NCBI GenBank assembly: GCA_002887195.1
Contig: PJAB01000857.1
Coordinates: 1 to 19,757, forward strand
Length of the DNA stretch: 19,757 nucleotides
Direction: 5' to 3'
Source of the DNA: Chrysochromulina parva
Taxonomy: Eukaryota; Haptophyta; Prymnesiales; Chrysochromulinaceae
The translations under genes and the position numbers were made by a program. This document shows, in pieces, positions 8,108 to 16,500 of this stretch; the stretch's first letter is position 1; each line of letters opens with the position of its first letter. The notes below the pieces were generated by a model that worked only from the letters and a program-made list of their open reading frames with translations, made no database searches and was not told the DNA's origin.

Positions 8108-8235
8108 GCGCGCCCGCCGGGACCGGCGACGCGGGCGTTTATTTCGTTATAGCTGTGTAACTATGTATGCGTTGGCGCGATAGGAAGATCTATCAGGTGC
8201 ACAGGTTCCCTGCACCCTAACTTCATCGTGACACT

Positions 8236-8826
8236 TCAAATGTCCTCCACGTCAGCTGGTTGTGCTGGAAGAGCCTTGCGGAAATCCTCAAACCGTCTGC
8301 TTGCGCTGTCGAGCATGAGGCGTAGCGGCGCGAAGCCCGCGGCCGCGTTGGATCTACTGGTCGCAGGCTGACTTAAAGCTTCCCTGTCGACGTCGTCGAG
8401 AACGGCTATGACCAATAGTAACCGTCGATTCGAATCGAGCCGGTCGTCGCCCACTAAGGCAAGAATCACGCGCTCCCCAGCCTGCCGAAGAGCCACTCGA
8501 GTCTTCGCGGCGCCGGCGCCGACCTCACCAGCAAGGCCGTCATCCGCGAGCTGCCCGAGCCGTTTCAGCTCATTGCCAAGCGAGTCAAGTTCCGTGAGCG
8601 CCTGGGAGTACTCCGCCTGAGTCATGGCTACACCCTCGGCCTTCTTGTACAACTTTCCCGTTTCCCAGAACGTGCCGCGGCATCGCTCTGCCGTCACGCC
8701 CGGGATGCAGTACTCCACGATGCCTGGGATAGCGGCTCGGGCCGGTGCCGGTTTTTGTAGTGTCACGCACGCCGCTGCTGTTAGGCTGAGCACGGCTCGG
8801 CGTGAGAGACTGTGCAGCATGTCCAT
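8236..8826 (-). CDS. Probable thylakoid-lumen protein of unknown function
   Basis: A 196-residue protein starting at the ATG 8826-8824; the ATG at 8820 is two codons downstream. The N-terminus MDMLHSLSRRAVLSLTAAAC, then VTLQKPAPARA|A, has a twin-arginine pair, a hydrophobic core and an ARA-A cleavage site, the form of a thylakoid Tat transfer signal. The mature part begins IPGIVEYCIPGVTAERCRGT and then FWETGKLYKKAEGVAMTQ. The Cys/Arg-rich opening is followed by an all-helical region (about 75-196) with regular Leu/Ala/Arg. The open frame continues upstream without an ATG, so a 5' exon with an ER or plastid signal could be missing, as a secondary plastid would require. The twin-arginine signal suggests that the protein is imported folded. 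The function is not recognised; similarity to small lumen proteins of chromist algae is from memory. It is in tandem with the Mpv17-family gene, 232 bp downstream of its stop. Confidence 0.68.
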   Translation of the reverse strand: MDMLHSLSRRAVLSLTAAACVTLQKPAPARAAIPGIVEYCIPGVTAERCRGTFWETGKLYKKAEGVAMTQAEYSQALTELDSLGNELKRLGQLADDGLAGEVGAGAAKTRVALRQAGERVILALVGDDRLDSNRRLLLVIAVLDDVDREALSQPATSRSNAAAGFAPLRLMLDSASRRFEDFRKALPAQPADVEDI

Positions 8827-9058
8827 GTGGGGAAAAGGCGGATCGCGCTGTGGCGGGCGTCGCGCCGAACGCACGATTTCGGATCCTGCCCACGCCCACG
8901 CCGTCGAAGCCGATGCCGTGTGCGGCGCGTTGTGAGACGAGCAGAGAGAGACTACAAGTACAGTACTCTCGCCTACATTGGTACCACCAACCCTCTCTCT
9001 ACCCTGCCCTCGGTCTACTCCGCGCTCGACACTCACCAAGGCTCTGTAATACCCCCTC

Positions 9059-9817
9059 CTATTCGACCTTCACATTGGGTTCTTCGGTAGAAGCCTGAGC
9101 TACAACTAAAGTAGATGGATCGGAAGCATGATCAGAAGGGTCTTTTCCCCAGTTCCCGATTTGCAGTTTGCCCGATTTCCAGATTGAGAGCAGAATCGTA
9201 AAGACAAGCGTGCCCGTGCAGTAAGCAAGCACCAGCTTGTCTTGAGGCACGCAGGCGTACATGTACAAAGTGACTGGGAAGAAGAAGCCCGCAGTTCCTA
9301 CGAAGAGCTCCTTCCATTTTTCTCGCACAATCTGTGGGATCTCTTGGAACGTACGTCCCTCTAGGAGCGAGAATCCACAAAGGAACCAAAGAGCCCAGTA
9401 CGGTGTGTACACGAACGCCTCAGCGAACTGCTTCACCAGGATGTCCACAATCTTGGCCTGTCCCTCAAGACCCACACCATTGCCGAGGACTGTGTAGAGG
9501 AGCGCAAACCAGCCGTGGCTCATCGCTCCGTCCATGAAGCCAAAGACACTGAATCGAGCAGTGCGAACCGGATCAGGCCGCCATCCGGGTGACGACCCCT
9601 GCGTGGCCTGCGCGACGAAGTCACTGATCGTGTTGAGGATCGAGGATGTGACCATGTCAGTCAGCAGGCTATTCGACGCCTCGGCGGAGTTGTAGAGTTG
9701 CAGAAGGTCGACTTGCATCAGGTCCGCTGATTGCATCATGGTGGACACGGCGTGGCGCGGTGGATACCATCGAGTTCCGAGCGCGGCCGTGTGCGCCCAT
9801 CGGAAATTGGGACGCAT
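9059..9817 (-). CDS. Mpv17/PMP22-family membrane protein
   Basis: A 252-residue protein from the ATG at 9817-9815; the frame is open slightly upstream, but without an ATG. Family features: DPVRTARFSVFGFMDGAMSH (the family's 'D..RT.R....G....GP..H' box), then YTVLGNGVGLEGQAKIVDIL, an FVYTPYWALWFLCGFSLLEG segment and a C-terminal KWKELFVGTAGFFFPVTLYM. There are about four hydrophobic segments. The family includes Mpv17, Sym1 and PMP22 of inner mitochondrial and peroxisomal membranes, which are implicated in small-molecule flux and mitochondrial DNA maintenance. The family's usual W-x-x-W-P-x-x-Q-x-x-N-F core is poorly kept, so this is a divergent member. The Arg-containing N-terminus (MRPNFRWAHTAALGTRWYPP) could target a mitochondrion or plastid. 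The location is undecided. A (CTTGA)3 element lies 69-83 bp upstream. Confidence 0.78.
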   Translation of the reverse strand: MRPNFRWAHTAALGTRWYPPRHAVSTMMQSADLMQVDLLQLYNSAEASNSLLTDMVTSSILNTISDFVAQATQGSSPGWRPDPVRTARFSVFGFMDGAMSHGWFALLYTVLGNGVGLEGQAKIVDILVKQFAEAFVYTPYWALWFLCGFSLLEGRTFQEIPQIVREKWKELFVGTAGFFFPVTLYMYACVPQDKLVLAYCTGTLVFTILLSIWKSGKLQIGNWGKDPSDHASDPSTLVVAQASTEEPNVKVE

Positions 9818-9885
9818 CGCGTCGAGTACGCCGGCAGCACACACGTTCTAGAGTGTGAGAGCGCCGTGAGATCTTCGTAAGGGAG

Positions 9886-9900
9886 TCAAGTCAAGTCAAG
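9886..9900 (-). promoter_or_regulatory. (CTTGA)3 upstream element of the Mpv17-family gene
   Basis: Three perfect TCAAG units on the plus strand read CTTGA toward the minus-strand ATG at 9817. The region is also the divergent promoter of the SCI1-like gene (ATG 10077), for which the element would be inverted and distal. A matching element lies upstream of two other genes in this window in the same orientation. Confidence 0.5.
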
Positions 9901-10076
9901 TCATAATAACCAAGCTCCGAAGACCAATCGACGAGATTTGGAATGGTGAAAGGTTCGAGCAAGCTTATGGGTGGCCCGAGGCGCGCGTCAATCTGACATC
10001 AGGTGCAAACATTGACGAAACATAGCGCTTGCGTGCGAGCTGGCAAGAGCGACTTGGTCGACTTGCACGGCAAAGC

Positions 10077-10619
10077 ATGCCACGCTCGGAGAGCGAGAGC
10101 GACAGCGAAGACGATCGTGAGCGCAAGCGGTCGCGTCACGAGAGGAGTGACAAGAAGCACGACAAGGAGAAGAAGAAGAAGCACGACAAGGACAAAAAGG
10201 AGAAGAAGCACGACAAGGAGCGCAAGCACAAGGACAAGAAGCATGAGAAGCGTGAGAAGCACGATGGTGGCGCCCCGGCCGTGTCGATATCGGAGCCAAT
10301 CACGGAGGAGGACTATTTTTCCAAGGCACCCGAGTTTGCCTCGTGGCTTCAATCGCGTGGCACGTATCTTGACGAGCTGCAGAGCGATGAGGCCCGTAAG
10401 CAGTTTGGCAAGTTTGTTAAGCGTTGGAATGGCGGCGAGCTGCCTCCGCAGCTGTACGCGGGCGTGAAGCCCGCGTCGCGAACGCGTCATCAATGGGGAT
10501 TTGTGGCGTCGCTGTCCGACGCCGACTTGCATACATTGGACCGGACCAAGGATGGCGTCGATAGTGCGACGACGCAGCAGCAGGCCACACAGCAGCAACT
10601 GAAGCGTCCAGCACGGTAG
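10077..10619 (+). CDS. SCI1-like nuclear protein (lysine-rich, cell-cycle-inhibitor family)
   Basis: A 180-residue protein from the ATG at 10077 (MPRSESESDSEDDRERKRSR). The first 25 residues are Ser/Asp/Arg-rich. Residues about 25-65 are a highly charged KHDKEKKKKHDKDKKEK-type repeat that can act as a nuclear signal. The ordered part (about 75-150) contains ISEPITEEDYFSKAPEFASW and a segment with FGKFVKRWNGGELPPQLYAG followed by SRTRHQWGF. This arrangement (EEDYF....EF..WL...R...L.ELxSxxAR..F..FVK.WN.G.L....Y.G...R..H.W) matches the plant style cell-cycle inhibitor 1 family and its relatives in other eukaryotes. In plants SCI1 is a nuclear regulator of cell proliferation, and splicing links have been proposed. 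The match is by recalled motif pattern. The gene is intronless and converges on the frataxin-like gene, with 145 bp between stops. Confidence 0.7.
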   Translation: MPRSESESDSEDDRERKRSRHERSDKKHDKEKKKKHDKDKKEKKHDKERKHKDKKHEKREKHDGGAPAVSISEPITEEDYFSKAPEFASWLQSRGTYLDELQSDEARKQFGKFVKRWNGGELPPQLYAGVKPASRTRHQWGFVASLSDADLHTLDRTKDGVDSATTQQQATQQQLKRPAR

Positions 10620-10670
10620 TTTTACTATCTGACGTAAAATACTTCTGTCTGAGCTCGATCGCAGCGTCTC

Positions 10671-10732
10671 CGGTTGCGCCACCTCGGGGGACGAGAGAGG
10701 CGGCGCCCGGCCCGCGTGCACACGCGCAACCG
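10671..10732. other. Inverted repeat between convergent SCI1-like and frataxin-like genes
   Basis: CGGTTGCGC (10671-10679) and GCGCAACCG (10724-10732) are perfect 9-bp arms enclosing 44 GC-rich bases with further self-complementarity. It fills the middle of the 145-bp space between the two stop codons, so both transcripts may carry it at their 3' ends. Confidence 0.5.
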
Positions 10733-10764
10733 ACCGTACACAGCACTCGCACTGCGTCTACTAC

Positions 10765-11238
10765 TTACATATTCAGACACACGCTCGTAATGTGCATGAG
10801 CTCTCGCACGAGGATCTCCTCGAGCAGATGGCCATCGTCAACCGCCGCCCACCATCGGTTCTGCGGGTCGTATTTGTAATACTTAGGTCCTGTGATCGGC
10901 GAGAAGAGCAGCAGTTTGTCGCCCGGAGCAACCTCGAGTGAGTATTGGCCCTTCTTTCCGAGGTCGAGAAGCAGTTTGCTGCCAGCGTCAAGAGATGGCT
11001 CGAAATGATCGGAGCACGTCTCTTTCGCGTCACACATCGCCTTGAACACGCGCTGCACCTCCTTGCCAGCAGCAGATAGAGTCGCCTCCGTAGTCAGAGC
11101 ACGGCGAATCACGGCTGGCGCATGCAGGTGATGTAACGCTTGCGACCTCAGGCCGTGCAGCAGCAGGCTGGATGGAGAATGCAGCCGCGCCAACGTGCCG
11201 GTCAGGGTCCACACCACACGAGAGACGACTCGTGCCAT
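10765..11238 (-). CDS. Frataxin-like protein, organellar
   Basis: A 157-residue protein from the ATG 11238-11236. Residues 1-50 are rich in Arg, Leu, Ser and His with few acids, a mitochondrial-type presequence. Residues about 55-150 resemble frataxin/CyaY: a helix (LSAAGKEVQRVFKAM), a short strand region with LLLDLGKKGQYSLEV, then the most diagnostic part LLLFSPITGPKYYKYDPQNR, followed by WWAAVDDGHLLEEILVREL. These correspond to frataxin's W-x-SSP-x-SGPKRYD...W and L..LL..EL. Frataxin is an allosteric activator of the cysteine desulfurase in mitochondrial Fe-S assembly. The acidic helix/strand ridge is less acidic than in canonical frataxins. The leading part of the gene is tandemly duplicated upstream (11203-11276). 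The frame extends a few codons upstream of 11238 without an ATG. Confidence 0.75.
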   Translation of the reverse strand: MARVVSRVVWTLTGTLARLHSPSSLLLHGLRSQALHHLHAPAVIRRALTTEATLSAAGKEVQRVFKAMCDAKETCSDHFEPSLDAGSKLLLDLGKKGQYSLEVAPGDKLLLFSPITGPKYYKYDPQNRWWAAVDDGHLLEEILVRELMHITSVCLNM

Positions 11239-11276
11239 TGGGTCCACACCGCACGAGTGACGATGACACGAGCCAT
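11203..11276 (-). repeat. Imperfect tandem duplication over the frataxin-like start codon, with overlapping uORF
   Basis: The first ~36 bp of the gene (ATG at 11238) are repeated just upstream (ATG at 11276), with the two ATGs 38 bp apart. Copy 1 reads MARVIVTRAVWT and copy 2 reads MARVVSRVVWT; a 2-nt indel and several substitutions separate them. Because 38 is not a multiple of three, the upstream ATG opens a separate 24-codon frame (11276-11202) that ends inside the coding region. Confidence 0.75.
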
Positions 11277-11497
11277 TGCGGAATCGGTGAGACGGAAAGA
11301 ACGAAACCTCCTTTTATGATTACAGATAATAATATCTTCAATCTCTCAAAAACGGAGATCGGAGCTTTCTCGTACCGGTAGACGAACGGCGATTGTTCAC
11401 ATCTGAAGTCGCTCACGCGCAGTCCGCATGCTGACGAGGTTCGCACAGTCTCTGTAGCCGCGCGCGCGACGCCCGGGTACTGCAGCCGTAGCCTGCG
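11277..11497. promoter_or_regulatory. Divergent promoter region, frataxin-like / AT-hook gene
   Basis: About 220 bp lie between the upstream ATG copy of the frataxin-like gene and the ATG at 11498. It contains a locally AT-rich segment (about 11310-11350) suited to a core promoter. No (CTTGA)n element is present. Confidence 0.4.
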
Positions 11498-12949
11498 ATG
11501 AGCGCCGCGCGCTTGCTCTCCAAGGGCGACATGCGGCCGCACATCGCCGTCTGCGGCGAGATGGTCAAGGAGGGGGCTCAGAGATTGGTCGTGCATGGCG
11601 GCGAGCAGCGGCAGCCAACATGGGCGTCGGAGGTCTTTGGAGCTGACTCGGCTGATGAGGAGACGTCGCTGACCGTGAGCACTCGGCTCCCGGGTGGCTG
11701 TAACGTGCACACCTTCGACGAGTTCCGCAACCTCCAGGAGGAGTTGGGCACCCTTGGCTCCTCGGCAGAATGCGTGTCACCCATGGAGGCTGATGGCATG
11801 CCTTCGACATCGGATCATCACGAGGTGCGAAGGCTGCCAGCGGTCGAGCCTCCGGGCCACCACTTCGAGGTAGCCGTCGACGAGCAGCAGGCGCCGCTGC
11901 AGCAGCATCACCACCCGTCGGCGCTCGCGACGAGCGAGGTGGAGCCTATGGTCAGCGAGCCGTGCCTTTCACCTCCCGATGATGAGCCCGACGCTGACGG
12001 TGAGCCGTCGGCCAAGCGGCGCCGGAAAACGAGTGCGGGCGGCAAAGGCAGCAAGAAGAATGACAAGGGCGCGGCCTCGTCCGACAAGGGCGGTGGCAAC
12101 GGGGCGATGGTGGCCCCATTCGGCAGCACCATTTCTGGCTCCATCAAGCGGCCGCCCGGGCGAGGCCCAAAAGGCAAGCTCTGGGATTCCTGTAGGGGCG
12201 AGTGGATGACTCCAGAGGAGGCTCAGGTACGCAAAGTGGCCGCGGCCGCGGCCGAGCGAACGGGGGGCGGCCATGTAGTGGCGCCGGCGCAGGAGGCCTA
12301 CGAGACTCAGATGGAGGTGGCTGACGCGAGTGGCGGACTCTCGAACGAGGCAGCAGAGACGGACCCGGAGGAGGCTGGGCCTGCGGATGACGAGGAGGGG
12401 GTGGCGGCCTCGGGCACGGCCGTGGCGGCGGCAGAGCTGGCACTCGCGGACGTGCCGAACGGAGGTGGCAGCCGCGCGCGCGCTGCGGCGGACACCCCGC
12501 TCCCGCCAGGGCTGCCGGCACGCCTAGCGCAGCACTTGCATGCAAAGCGACGTGAGCTCGACGATGCGCGCGCCGCTAAGTTGCGCGCGACCGAGTCGCT
12601 CAAGGACGTGATGAGCCGCGAGCTCGAGGGCCCAGGCGACCGCGTGAGCGCGAGCATGCTCAAGGGTTGGGTAGACGAGCTCTCGCAATGCGAGTCGGCG
12701 GTCGAGCACGCGAAGCAGGAGATCTCAGTGGCCGAGTCGGCCCAAGCCCTTCTCGACGAAGCCGTGCGGTGTGAGCTCGAGGCAGAGCAGCAGCGAGCCG
12801 CGCTCGAGGAGCAGCAGGCTGCCGTGCAGGCTGCGCGCAAGAAGTACCAGGAGCTGGTGAAGGCGGTGCGCGCGGCCGAGGCTCACGAGGCACAGGCCAG
12901 GGCCACTCTCAAGGCAACCCTTGCCAAGCACGCTGTGCAGTCCGCCTGA
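11498..12949 (+). CDS. AT-hook and coiled-coil nuclear protein, function unknown
   Basis: A 483-residue protein from the ATG at 11498. A basic cluster AKRRRKTSAGGKGSKKNDKG (about 170-190) looks like a nuclear localisation signal. An AT-hook-like motif, KRPPGRGPKGKLWDS (about 215-230), is followed by CRGEWM; such (R/K)PPGRGP cores bind the minor groove of AT-rich DNA. The C-terminal third (about 340-483) is Ala/Glu/Leu/Gln-rich with heptad character, a likely coiled coil, with no acidic-basic break. Between these are disordered Gly/Ala/Glu stretches and a QQ/HHH run near residue 130. No enzyme domain is visible. It converges on the large DDT/PHD chromatin gene (614 bp between stops). A role in chromatin is inferred from the motifs alone. 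Confidence 0.7.
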   Translation: MSAARLLSKGDMRPHIAVCGEMVKEGAQRLVVHGGEQRQPTWASEVFGADSADEETSLTVSTRLPGGCNVHTFDEFRNLQEELGTLGSSAECVSPMEADGMPSTSDHHEVRRLPAVEPPGHHFEVAVDEQQAPLQQHHHPSALATSEVEPMVSEPCLSPPDDEPDADGEPSAKRRRKTSAGGKGSKKNDKGAASSDKGGGNGAMVAPFGSTISGSIKRPPGRGPKGKLWDSCRGEWMTPEEAQVRKVAAAAAERTGGGHVVAPAQEAYETQMEVADASGGLSNEAAETDPEEAGPADDEEGVAASGTAVAAAELALADVPNGGGSRARAAADTPLPPGLPARLAQHLHAKRRELDDARAAKLRATESLKDVMSRELEGPGDRVSASMLKGWVDELSQCESAVEHAKQEISVAESAQALLDEAVRCELEAEQQRAALEEQQAAVQAARKKYQELVKAVRAAEAHEAQARATLKATLAKHAVQSA

Positions 12950-13563
12950 GCGCCGGCGCGGCGGTGGCGGCAGCGCGGCGCGGCGGCGGAAGGGCGACAA
13001 GGCGGCGAAGTGGCGCGGATCACTTTGGCGTCTGAACCTTGGCGAAGCTCTGAGGTACAGCGGGAGATATGACGGAGCGCCTGCACATCAGCATGCCGCA
13101 ATGCGAGGCGGCCGAAGGTGGGGCAGGACGTAAGAGGACGCAGCAGGAGCGGGCCGCGGGCGCGTGGGCCATGATGGGTGCGCGGCGCGACCTTGTCATT
13201 GCTCGTTCGTCTCGTTCCCGTTCATCCGGACCGCGGTAACCGCGACACACCGTGACGCTGACCGCGCCGACGGGTGGCGGCGCTCCGCCTGGCCCGTGGC
13301 ACGCCCCCGCCCGTATGTTAATATTTTTACCAATGACATCTTCGCTTCGACGATATACCAAGGGCCGTCTTGCTTGCGCGTACGGCGTACTGGTGTACCG
13401 GGTACTTCTCGTGCGTGCGCGCGGACACCAGTACGACGAACACCGATCACCGTACACCAGTACAGGGGGGGGGGCGGGGTACGTCTAGTCGACGACCCGA
13501 CCGTCGCACCTCGGTATTACACGAGTCAATTACACGAGTCTCTCTCCGCTCTCACACTCATCT
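12950..13563. other. Convergent intergenic region, AT-hook and chromatin genes
   Basis: About 610 bp lie between two stop codons. The left part is GC-rich. The right part holds an inverted-repeat array (13386-13463) and a run of ten G's with a further GC tail (13465-13479). The small open frames here have no supporting features. Confidence 0.5.
13386..13463. other. Three-armed inverted repeat between convergent genes
   Basis: CGTACTGGTGT (13386-13396) is perfectly complementary in inverted orientation to ACACCAGTACG (13425-13435). The overlapping GTACTGGTGTAC (13387-13398) is the perfect 12-nt inverse of GTACACCAGTAC (13452-13463). One left arm therefore has two alternative right arms, so two mutually exclusive hairpins can form. 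It lies about 100 bp past the stop of the minus-strand gene. Confidence 0.6.
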
Positions 13564-16500
13564 TCATCGCGTTCGTCCGCGACGACCCCCCTTGAGGTCG
13601 CCTGCCTCGTCCTCCTCATCCTTCTCGTCCTCCTCGTCCACGTAATCGGCATAGCGCGCACCTACCATCGCCTTGCTCGCGGCGCATCGCCGCGGGCGCG
13701 CGTCGCGCACGTCGTCGAGCTTGGCGTCGAGCTCTGCAAGCTCGCGCTCACACTCGCGCTGGCTACGCCCGCGCTTGACGGCGCCTCCGCCGCCTCCACC
13801 TCCGCGCGTCTGACGTGTGAGAAGGTGCGCGCCTTCCTGTAGGCCGCGCCCCTGCCTCGCCTCGGCCTCCACCTCTGCCTCGAGCGCCTTGGCGCGGTGG
13901 CGCAGCCGCGACGAGCGTGAGCAAGGTGGGCAGAACCAGTCCTCCGCGGGCACCTCGTACAAGCGAGGCTTGAGGCAGTAAATGTGGTAGCCGCGATCGC
14001 ATGCATCGCACAGTAGCATCTTGTCCGCGTGTCCCTTCAAGTGGCACGTCATGCACTCCGAATCGCCCGGCCCCCCCTCGTCCGCCTCGGACGCATCCGA
14101 CGCGACGTAGTCTTCGTCTCCCTGCTTGCGCTTGCGCCCTTGCGAGCCACGGCCGCCTCCGTCCTCGCTGCCCTCGCCCTCATCCTCATCGTCTTCCTCG
14201 AGGGTGTGCTGCGTGCTCGCGTGGGTCCGGAGCTGCTTGAGCGCCGCGGCACGAGGCGCACGCGGCGCCTCTGGCTCCGCAGCGGCGGGCGCGGGGAGCG
14301 GCCGCCAGTTGCGCCCCAAGAGACGCTTGCCGTCCGTCGAGGAGCGTGGCGGGTAGGGACCCACCCAGAGCTGCTTGAAGCGCACCTCGCTTGGGGCGCC
14401 CCAAGCGCCCGTGCCGAAACCGAGCGCGGCTCGACCGTTGAGATGAGCCCCCGTGCTTTCGCTCCTTACTGGCAGCAGCTCGAGCTGGGCGGGCGGCTCG
14501 CTCTTAACGAAGGACGCGTGCAGACCGGGCTCACTGCCCTTGACGGCGAGGCTCTCTCCCGCGGACGCTCGCGACGACGCGCCCGCGACGAAGCGCCCTC
14601 CGATCGAGAAGGAGCCGTCCGCGTACACGCCCGCGACAACGCGCGTGTGCCATTGGCCAGTGAGTTGTCCATCGTCGTCCTGGCTCTGCACATGCAGCAG
14701 AGAGCCCGCCTGAATCCCGGCACGCTCGCGCGTCGTGCCGAGCAGCTCTTCGAGGCGCAGCGCGAGCTGCGCGCAGGTCACACTCGTCCCGAGTCGCTGC
14801 CGCCACGGACCCTCCCACGCCGTCACCTCGTACGCGACTCGCACGTTCGCCGCACGCTGCTGCCGAGCCTCCTCCATCGCGCGCACGGCCACGGCGCGCC
14901 CCATACCGGCACGGCTGTCGGGCACCGCCGACGCTTCGATGGACAGCGCGCGCTGCGAGGCCTCCCAGCGTGCGAGCAATGCTTGTATGCTCGCTGTGCC
15001 AATCACGAGGAGCATCTCGCGCAGCTCCGCGGCCGTGCTCGCCTTTTCGGTCGCGGCTCGCCAAGCAGTGGCGGCCTCCTTGGCCCTTAAGCCTACGCCA
15101 GCGGTGGGGTCGGCGACCATCTGCCGGGCAACCGCCGCCCACAGCCCGCGATCGTTGTCCTCGGCGACGGCTGCCGCCGCTCGGCACGACGCGCCATCCT
15201 CTGCCGACGTCTCCTCCTCAGCCACCATTGCGTCGGACGCGTCGTGCCGGGCGGGGTCTGCCGAGAAGGTTTGTGCGAGCTCGTCCGCCACCTCGAGAAA
15301 CCTCCGGGCGAGCTGCGCCGTCGAGGCGCACCGACGTGGCGAGGACACCGGCGCCAGCGCCGGCGCCGACATCGCCGTGGGCACGTAGCCGTGCGCGGGC
15401 GGCGGCAGTACGACGAGGGGTTCGTCCTCGGCGGTCTCCTTCGGGCGCACCCCTTTGGCCTTGGGTGCCTTGTTTGCCACGGCGCTTCCCTCTCCAGCTG
15501 GCAACCGTGCGAGCAAATGGGCGTCGGCGCGCGAAGGTGACTTTTTGAGGGCTGCTCGCAGGGCGCTCAGGCTCGTCACCTGATGAGGGAGTCAATTAGG
15601 AGGCCATCAGGAGGTCATTAGGGAGGTCATCATGGTCGAGGAGGCGCTCGGACTCGTCACCTGCCACCAGGTGCCATCCAGGCGCTCGAGATAGACAGAA
15701 TACGCCCACGTCAGCTGTGGCGGCGTCTCTTCCATCAACGTCGCCGTCGCAGCTGGCGCCGGCGAGCCCGTCGGCGCGCCATCAGTGTGAGCGGCCGTAC
15801 TGCCGTTGTCACCTCCGCCTGCCTCCGCGGGCCGTTTGGCGCTCTGCTGGGCACTCCAGTGCGGCAGGAGCCAATAAGTGGAGCCGTTTCGGTCGTGTCC
15901 GAGCCGCTCCGTTCGCACGCGCGCCTGCAGGCAGCGGCGGCGGCCCGCAGCCGCGAGGCGCTCCCGCTCGGCGGCTTCCTCCGCCTCGAGCGCCTCCTGC
16001 TCCTCGAGCTGCGCGCGCTTGGCGGCCCTGATCTCGGCCACTTTCTCGGCGCGCCGCTCCACCTCCTGCAGCCTCTGCACCTCCTTGGACTGCTTGCGCA
16101 CTGGCTTGCCATCGACCGCTTCCGCCGCGTCCGCCGCCACCTCCTCGCCTTCCTCCTCCTCGTCTTCCTCTCTTTTAGCGTCCCCAGCGTTTACCCTTTG
16201 CTCCTCCTCGACCTCGACCTCGTGTCCCTTCCCCTCTGCCGAGCTCTCCTTGGCCTCCTTGGGCTCCTTGGCGTCTCCCCCTTTGGCCTCACCGCTCCTC
16301 TCGCTCTCACTTGGCTTCGCCTCGTCCTTGGCAGCAGCTCTCGCCGGACGTGCCTCACGTGCCTCACGTGCCTCTCGTGCCTCTCGTGCCTCCCGCTCCG
16401 CCTTACGCGTCTCAGCGAGCATCTCGCCGAGCTCGTCGAAGGACTCCTTGGGCGTCACCGCCGCCGAGGGCAGCGCCCACTCACACAGCTGCTGCAGCGC

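Larger units (their letters stand above)
7139..8235. other. Convergent intergenic region with a GC-rich core
   Basis: About 1.1 kb lie between the 3' ends of the FemAB-like gene and the lumen-type gene. The part 7560-8130 is extremely GC-rich and low in complexity, with open frames on both strands that are Arg/Ala/Gly-rich, lack family features and look like by-products of composition. It contains a 16-nt perfect palindrome (7862-7877), a long hairpin (8079-8107), a hairpin nearer the FemAB-like gene (7277-7300) and a short tandem repeat (7471-7530). I see no supported gene. Confidence 0.55.

Noticed and set aside
7560..8183. Open frames of 207 residues (plus) and 163 residues (minus, 7530-8021) in the GC-rich block
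   Set aside because: Both lack an ATG-supported start or any domain, are Arg/Ala/Gly-rich and overlap each other; composition explains them.
8191..8220. Possible tRNA T-arm (GGTGCA...TGCACC)
   Set aside because: No acceptor, D or anticodon arms in register; the loop lacks the T-loop consensus.
14029..15090. 353-residue plus-strand open frame
   Set aside because: Antisense to the exon coding for the PHD finger, whose C4HC3 motif and context show the real strand.
13564..15579. PHD-finger protein as an independent gene
   Set aside because: It has no ATG start, begins exactly after an AG acceptor, and its first residues continue the WHIM region of the upstream exon.
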